The translations under genes and the position numbers were made by a program. From Episyrphus balteatus (Eukaryota > Arthropoda > Insecta > Diptera > Syrphidae): a stretch of 64,000 nucleotides of DNA. Location: NCBI RefSeq assembly GCF_945859705.1, contig NC_079137.1, forward strand, positions 51,864,552 to 51,928,551. Reading direction: 5' to 3'. Within the stretch, counting starts at the first letter, position 1. Each line of letters begins with the position of its first letter. Shown piece by piece: positions 57,956 to 64,000 of the stretch. The notes below the pieces were generated by a model that saw only the letters and a program-made list of their open reading frames with translations, was not told the origin of the DNA and searched no databases.

Positions 57956-58601
57956 TAGAGTGGAGTGAAAAAACATGTTTTTCGGTTTTCGTGTGTCCTA
58001 TATTATATATCGTTGATCCTGGACCTAAAAAGTGTACAGCCAAAATTTTAGCCAATTATTATGACAACATCTAGAGGTGGCGCACTCGACTTTACTTGAA
58101 AAAGAGGCTTATTTCAAAAACGTAAAAACAACACTGATTTTAATTTTTTTTAATTTTATTTTTTAATAAAATACATAAATAGACATAGAAGCAATAAATC
58201 AAATTAGCTAAAATTATAAATGTTTCTATTAGCAGTCTTTGGGTACTATTTTTGGGTAAAAAAATCAGATTCGGTTTCAAAAAAATTGAAATTTTTGCCA
58301 GAATTTGATCTTATTTTTATGTAACCATCTCTTGCCTTGGGCTTACAAATAAAATTGCAGATTCATAAACAAGCTTAACATATTCTTTTCACATACTGGG
58401 TTTGGCAAAAAAAACCTTCTTAGAGTACAATATATTGCCTTCTGAAGATTTATATACTTTTTCATTCAAGTCTAGTGCGCCACCTCAAGATGTTGACATA
58501 ACTGACTAAAATTTTGGTTGTGTACATTTTAGATCATGAACTAACGATTGATAATACAGGGCACGCAAAAATCGAAAAAAAGGTTTTTTCACTCCACCCT
58601 A
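57956..58601. mobile_element. Foldback element with TAGRGTGGAGTGAAAAAAC ends
   Basis: The inverted arms are about 145 bp, diverged, and end TAGAGTGGAGTG and CACTCCACCCTA. Both include CCAAAATTTTAG and GGTGGCGCACT. An exact direct repeat flanks them: CTATACAA (57948-57955 and 58602-58609), extendable to ACTATACAAT. The duplication is therefore 8-10 bp depending on where the terminus is drawn. hAT or MULE-type assignment stays open. The interior is AT-rich and non-coding. Confidence 0.82.
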
Positions 58602-58681
58602 CTATACAATGACGATGTTAATTCTTAAACCTACATTATATCAATAAGCAGATAAGTCAAAAATGTTTAAAGGTATTAAAA

Positions 58682-58885
58682 AAAAGGTAAGTGCGCTCGG
58701 CTATGACACCCGATATCTGGGTTTAATTCTCCAGCATCTCTGCTAAGAAGTCCGGACTCGGCAGTAAATTGTAGGTCCCTTCCATTCTTACAAATTTATT
58801 ATATGCACACAAGAATGAATGAGAGTTGTAAGTCACTAGGTCTTAATCATTTATGAAATGTCGTACCAGAAATTTGTTAATTAAT
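58682..58885 (+). mobile_element. Possible tRNA-derived SINE
   Basis: GTGCGCTCGGCTATGACACC (A-box region) is followed about 20 bp later by GGGTTTAATTCTCCAGC, a decayed B box (GGTTCGAATCC). A non-tRNA body follows, with GTCCGGACTCGGCAGTAAAT, TTGTAGGTCCCTTCCATTC and CACTAGGTCTTAATC. This layout resembles tRNA-headed insect SINEs. No poly-A tail or target duplication is obvious, and the copy looks old. Confidence 0.5.
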
Positions 58886-58986
58886 TTTTATTTAGCAGAA
58901 AACATCATAATTTATGAAACATTGAAAACATTTATGAAACATTGAAAACATTTAAAAAATTAAAATAGAAAATCTGTAATTTTTAA

Positions 58987-59521
58987 CCCTTTCGGACCCA
59001 GCGTTACTCTCATGTAACATTTTTTTAAAAATTCGTAAAAAATATTAAATTAAACAATTTTTTAGGTTACGATGGCTTAATTGAAAGATAATAATGCCTA
59101 GTTACTGGATTATTACAAAAAGTTAGTCAAATGTCATGCCTTTAATTTTTTTTTATCGAGAAAGGGACTGAAATTCACATTTTTTTTTCCAAAAAAAGTT
59201 TTTTTTATATATGGTCATAATTTTGAAAAAAGATATAAAAAATGTTAATGCAGAAAGTGTTTTGTTTTTTTGCTTAGAAGAAGTAGCATACATTGTAGTT
59301 TCATAAAAAGTTATTTTCTCAGCTCTCCGACTTTTTTTGGTGGTCATAAACAGTGCATGTTACTTACATGTAACATGAGAAAAACACATTAGTTTTGCTA
59401 TTTATTGTTTTGGAAAATAATTTTTTGTTATTCATATTTCTTAGTTGTGATGTTTTTGACCCGATAATACCGAAAAAAAACATTTTTAAATATTGATTTT
59501 CATAGCTTGGGTTCGAAAGGG
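58987..59521. mobile_element. 535-bp piggyBac-type MITE at TTAA
   Basis: Ends CCCTTTCGGACCCA and TGGGTTCGAAAGGG are complementary over most of 14 bp. They are flanked by TTAA at 58983-58986 and 59522-59525, the invariant piggyBac target. CCCTTT starts are usual in piggyBac-like elements. Inside, CATGTAACATTT / ACATGTAACATG motifs occur near both arms. No transposase ORF; the frames at 59153-59347 and 59364-59591 are Lys/Phe-rich noise. Confidence 0.88.
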
Positions 59522-59739
59522 TTAACTTTTGACCAAATTCATAGTAAAATAATTTTTTTAAATGGTTAAGGAAAAAAATTTTTAACCCCAAAATCTACAA
59601 TTTTTTAAATAACCACTTTTCGATAGCAATTATAATGAAAAAAACTGTTATTTTCGACATTAAAATTTTTTTTTAAATTGAAATAACTTTGGGCAAAACA
59701 AAAATTTCACTCAACCTTATTATTTATAGCTTGTTATGG

Positions 59740-59805
59740 TACTAAGTCCATTAGGAAAGTATAATTTAGATTCTGTGGCAAAATCTTGCTGGCCAATATT
59801 ACTTT
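59740..59805. mobile_element. Solo end related to the CACTGGTCAAC foldback family
   Basis: AAGTATAATTTAGATTCTGT, GGCAAAATCTTGCTGGCCAAT and TATTAC follow the order seen at the right ends of the foldback at 31132-32084 (AAGTATATTTTGGTTCTTGT then GGCAAAAA and GGCCAGTG). The match is diverged and no partner end was located. Confidence 0.4.
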
Positions 59806-59849
59806 CATTTGCGGAAAAATAAATTTTCACAATATTTTCTGAACTCAAA

Positions 59850-59989
59850 GGCTCATATGCAAAAAGAATAAGCTTAAGCTCTATCTCACTTTTCAGTACA
59901 TTTTCTAGAAAAATCTATCTCAAGAAAATGAGATAGATCTTCTGAAAAGTGAGATAAGAGCTTAAGCTCATTTTTATTGCATACGAGCC
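59850..59989. repeat. 140-bp perfect-looking hairpin
   Basis: GGCTCATATGCAA at the left and TTGCATACGAGCC at the right close a stem. The stem continues through AGCTTAAGCTCTATCTCAC with GTGAGATAAGAGCTTAAGCT, then TTTTCAGTA and ATCTTCTGAAAA, to a loop near 59920. It contains short internal palindromes such as AGCTTAAGCT. It has no flanking duplication that could be fixed. It could be a tiny MITE or a transcribed hairpin. Confidence 0.75.
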
Positions 59990-60020
59990 AAAGTGTATTT
60001 TTTCTAAATATTCTTAAATA

Positions 60021-60464
60021 CACTTAGGAGCAAAAAAATGGAATCAAACTTTTGCGTTTTTTTAAAACGTTAATTGGCCAGGATGTAATTGACATACATG
60101 AATGTTAATTGCACCATTAAAAAGCTTGAAACAAAGGCTTTAAATCAATACTAGGAACTTTAAAACCCGTTCACTTTATAAGGATCCAATCAACATAAAT
60201 GAAGCATGTAAGCAAAAAAAGACTGAAACTGAAACAGAGAATATCAAGAAAATTTAACATTTAGAAAAAAATGAAGTGCAATTTATTGACAGATAGCTAT
60301 GATTACTATCGTATGCATTTTGAAGTTTTTACCAACAATTAAAAGTAAAAAATTCAAGCTTTTAAATGAGACCATAAAACTTGAAGAAACATTATTTTAT
60401 CCATTGCAATTTTTGTTTTAAATAAAAATTATCTTTTTTGATTCCGTTTTTTTGCTCTTAAGTG
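60021..60464. mobile_element. Tc1/mariner-type MITE with CACTTAGGAGCAAAAAAAT ends
   Basis: Left end CACTTAGGAGCAAAAAAA and right end TTTTTTTGCTCTTAAGTG, plus GGAATCAAA and TTTGATTCC just inside, are imperfect complements over about 30 bp. TA flanks at 60019-60020 and 60465-60466 give the mariner-type duplication. There is no ORF of note. Confidence 0.82.
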
Positions 60465-60739
60465 TAAAAAGTTCAAATCTTAAACACGGCATCCCGAACT
60501 TTTAATAAATTTAAATTGTTTTCGATAACTTTGTTGATTGAAAAATAGATTATTTTTCAAATTCAATTCGTCACAAAAACAAACAAAAAATATATTTTGC
60601 AAAAAAAAATAGGTAAAACACATAAAAAGCCAAGTTTCTTTTATTATTATTTTGAGGATATAGGTATACAAAAATTACTTGAGTGAGAGTTGTAGTTCTT
60701 TTTTTCATATAAAACTTTTGTATTCAATTTATTTATATT

Positions 60740-61192
60740 GGGCACGTTCAGGAAATATTAGGGACTAGATATTTAGGCAACGTCATTTTCTGAACGGAAA
60801 TTTGAGTGAATTGACTAAATTAGTTTGGATATGATGTTATTGTCAAATTTCGAAATTTACTTAAGAATTTTACCGATCGCATGGGGAAGACAGCAAGTTT
60901 CACTTAACTTTAATGAATAAATAATATTAATTACAACCGATAATGCACTTTTTACTCGTTTTTCACAGAAATAAATTTAATTCTGCTAAATTAATTCTTT
61001 ATTTAAAAACAATCAGCTGTCATGTTGACAAAAAAAACTTTCCTAAATTTTTAGGTAACATTTTCTTGCCTAACTTTCCAGTTAGCTTTCCAATAAAATT
61101 ACCTAAATTGGAAAGATTTTTTTTGACAGCTGACCAATCAGAGACCGAGAAATTCCCTAAATATTTAGTGCCTAACGTTTCTGAACCTGCCC
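60740..61192. mobile_element. MITE with GGGCACGTTCAGRAA ends
   Basis: GGGCACGTTCAGGAAATATT at the left is mirrored by AACGTTTCTGAACCTGCCC at the right. Deeper complementary blocks follow: CTAGATATTTAGG and CCTAAATATTTAG. No exact target duplication was found. The 94-residue frame at 60943-61227 crosses the right end and is not a gene. Confidence 0.68.
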
Positions 61193-64000
61193 ATTGGAAG
61201 TTTACTTTTGACAGATATAGTAAATAGATTTCCCAGTTTCTTCTCTCTTTCTATACCATACATATTATATTCTAAATTTTGCCACAACAAATGGGTTGTT
61301 AATTATTTCTTTTCAAAATGATTTTGACTGGATGTCTGCAGCAGTAACTTGGTTCAAACTTGGAAGTTAAGCTTTTTTTGGATCGAAATTAAAGGTAACA
61401 ACAAAAAAACAACTTCCTGACATACGAAGAAAATGTAAAAGGTAATTTTTCACAACAACCGTTTTAATGATTTTAATTCAAAAGTACAAGTGTATAGGTA
61501 CTGTCCAAAATAATGTCCTTTTTTGCACATTAAACAAATAACAATCAACTTGATTTCTGACTTTGAACGATTTACCTAACTGATTTCAAAAAAAAAATTG
61601 TGCAAAAAGTATATTGGTAACCTTAATTTATTAAAATTAAGAAAATTAGAAGTTGCACCATGTGTTGAACTCAAAGTATTAAAAAATTTTTAGACGAATA
61701 TTTTCCCTATCATCAATAAGATGAAAACTAAATTGATTTGAAAATTTGACGACTTCCAGGAATAATATAACGCAGCAAAAACTTCTATTAATTTTTTATT
61801 ATTTCAAAATTCAATTTCATTCTACTAGAATATCCACTGTTAGATGCTTTTGTACATCAATTGCTTCGAAGTAATCATTTCTAGAGATTAAAAATATTTT
61901 CAACCGACTAAACTTTATTGCGGTCAACGACAACCCACAACCACAACAAATAAAAATTTCCCAAAAAAAACTTCAAAGTAAATAAATTGCCTACGGCACT
62001 CGATTAAAAAAAAAAAGTAAAAAAATTAAATAACTTCATTTCCTGTGATCCATCAAAACAAAAACTTTTTCATTTGAATAACAATTCGAGTACCTATTAT
62101 TCTTGGAAAAAAAAAAAGGAAATCCAATCAATCCCCATAGTGATCCCCATGGCTACGGCCTTGTCACCAACAGCAGCTTAAAAAAAAAATTTGCAAAAAG
62201 GACATTTTTTTTTTTTTGGTTTGTGGTGGTATCGAATAGTCGTCCGTCCGAGCGAGGGTAAGATATTTGATATCTTTTCCTCATTTTGTTGAGGTTTCTA
62301 TTTTTTTTTTTTTTTTTTTGATTTTGTATAAGAAAAAAAAAATGTTTTCTTTTTTTAACTTTTTGAATATTTTTTGTTGTTGTTTTTGTGCAATCGCTAT
62401 GTAAGTTTGACATTTTGACTTCTAATCTCCATTTCGTTTTGGACATTCATTTCGACTAGTCTCGAAGAAACAACGATGTAAAAAAAATACAGGAGGTGAA
62501 GTCTTCTTCTTTTTCTGGTTTTGGTGGTTCTTCTTCTTCAATCCCTTACTGTTTTGTATTACCAATTTGAATAATTCATTAGGACGTAAATCTTTTTTTT
62601 TTTTTCATTTTTTTTTGCTTTTTTTATGAGGACACAATGGGACAAGTGGGATATGAGACGGAATAGAATGACTATGATTTCTTCTTGAAGACAAGAGGGT
62701 AGTAATATTTGACAAAATAGCCAAAGCAAAAGGGGGATGAATAAAATATATAATAACAACACAACATTTGTTTATAGCGACTAGTGACGGACTTGGAGAA
62801 AAGGGGGAATGCGGTGGTGATGGAACATTTTAACTTTAAAAAAGAAATATGACTTTGGACTCTGCCATCAGCCAGCCATGAAAATCAAAAGGACCTCTCT
62901 GTGAATTTGAATACACATGTGGATCGTATTCGTACATATTTACATCTCTCGTTCTTTTTTTTTTATTTATATAAATATACACAAGTTTTGTCCTTTTTTG
63001 ATGATAGACGACTTTTTGGTCCGGCGGCAGTGATGTAGATAAATTATTATTATTTTTTTAAGGATATTTTTATTGAATGGATTGAAGTTTTTTTTGTATT
63101 ATTATTTTATATAGACGATGATAAAGATTATATATTCGATATATTTTTTTATAGGATATAACCTTGCTTGGAGGTCAATATACTATTCTTTCCATATAAA
63201 AAAAAGATGGATACCTTTTTTAGTCTCTAAATGAAAATACTTGAAAATGATGTATGGGCCTTATGGCAGTTTTGTTTGTGAGAGAATTTTTGATGAATTT
63301 TAATATGATTTTATATTAAAATATATGAACTTTTTAAGAGAATATAATAATGCATTTGAAGGATATATGATGAAGATTGAGAGATATAATAATCTAATCG
63401 ATAAAAAGGATTTCCACTCTTATGTTTCAAAAGCCTCTCTCAATCGGTTATTGAAGGAGATTTTCAACAACTTGACAAAGTATTATAGAGTGAAATTACC
63501 ATAATATTTAGGTTAGGAAGTTTAAGTACATATACAATCACCATGCACACACAAACACACATTTATATTAGGGTGGTAAAAATTAACTAGGGGAGAGTAA
63601 TAATAATAATGCGATTGTTACCCTTTCTCCTATGAAATTAGGTTAAGAGGATGACCGAAGAGGAAAAGTAAAAAAAAAAAAAAAAAAAAAATTCGTCACA
63701 AATATACTTGTACCTACTTCAGATTTATGTCAAGTGGTGAAAAGGAGAGCAGGTTTTTTTTTTTTAAACTGACAGTGGTGGTTATTAAATATTTAAGTAG
63801 ATTGTGCCCCTGTGGTGGTCATAACTTTTGTGTTTTAAAGTTTTTATTTTTGGTAAAAGTTATGAAGAATTTTTGTTGAGGCTGATATTAAATTGGCAGA
63901 TTTAAAACTTTATTCGTGATTAATTTAAAATGAATTTCATAAAGGAGCTTGTATACATTTAAAGGAAAAAAATTTGCAGTGTTTTTATTTATTATAAGTA
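61193..64000. other. Gene-free DNA with homopolymers and microsatellites
   Basis: Contents are T runs (62205-62218, 62300-62320, 62590-62620), an A run of about 20 at 63671-63690, TTCTTCTTC near 62505 and 62530, and AATAATAAT near 63600. None of the window's repeat families occurs. The short minus-strand frames at 62153-62446 and 62559-62762 are driven by the homopolymers. It may be intronic or intergenic. Confidence 0.4.

Noticed and set aside
60740..61192. hAT assignment of the GGGCACGTTCAG element
   Set aside because: No 8-bp target duplication could be found, so the superfamily was left open.
62153..62446. 97-aa minus-strand ORF
   Set aside because: Lys/Asn-rich and built on T homopolymers. 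The short balanced segment near 62140-62190 was too small to call an exon.

Overview
The window is AT-rich, gene-poor eukaryotic DNA, almost certainly from an insect and probably a fly. It has long A and T runs, no operons or bacterial genes, and very many short non-autonomous DNA transposons. Repeat ends of kinds common in insects occur throughout: TACAGGGTGTCCC (TA target), CAGGGTTG and CAGAGATGGC (8-bp targets), a piggyBac-type TTAACCCTTT end, and a dispersed repeat with a GTCY microsatellite that resembles the mini-me/DINE-1 (Helitron-like) repeats of Diptera. The species cannot be named from this sequence. Most open reading frames here are chance readings through repeats.

Bases 1-9,500 hold a nest of transposons. 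A mini-me-like repeat (1031-4288) is broken by a foldback MITE (1047-1582) and by a 1.88-kb near-perfect palindrome (1996-3873). It is followed by a 3.0-kb hAT-type element with an exact 8-bp target duplication (4411-7413), which itself carries another TA-flanked foldback (5293-6368). Bases 9,500-23,700 hold scattered MITEs and more mini-me-like copies between stretches of unremarkable AT-rich DNA. Bases 23,800-33,500 hold a foldback family built of the phrase TTAGCCCAGGATAGCCCAA, a 14-bp minisatellite, and a 2.4-kb hAT-type element inserted at the end of that minisatellite. Bases 34,300-40,000 hold a palindromic tandem repeat, a foldback with a 10-bp target duplication, and a mini-me-like copy inserted inside another copy.

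Bases 41,350-46,230 are a satellite array of 17 monomers (about 240 or 310 bp each) with signs of higher-order duplication. Just beyond it lies the only convincing host coding sequence: a minus-strand terminal exon (48541-48660) with a good splice acceptor and an in-frame stop, followed by about 2 kb of unique A-rich (minus strand) DNA that could be its 3' UTR. The protein could not be identified.

Bases 53,000-61,200 are a second transposon-rich zone. It holds a pogo/Tigger-like element with the relic of a psq-type helix-turn-helix, an unassigned element with many copies of a TTTGTCGTAWACGCCA motif and a transposase-like ORF, a foldback with 8-10-bp target duplications, a possible tRNA-derived SINE, a piggyBac-type MITE and a mariner-type MITE. 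The last 2.8 kb show only microsatellites and homopolymers. No gene network can be described. The biology visible is transposon nesting, satellite expansion, and several long inverted repeats that could form hairpin RNAs.
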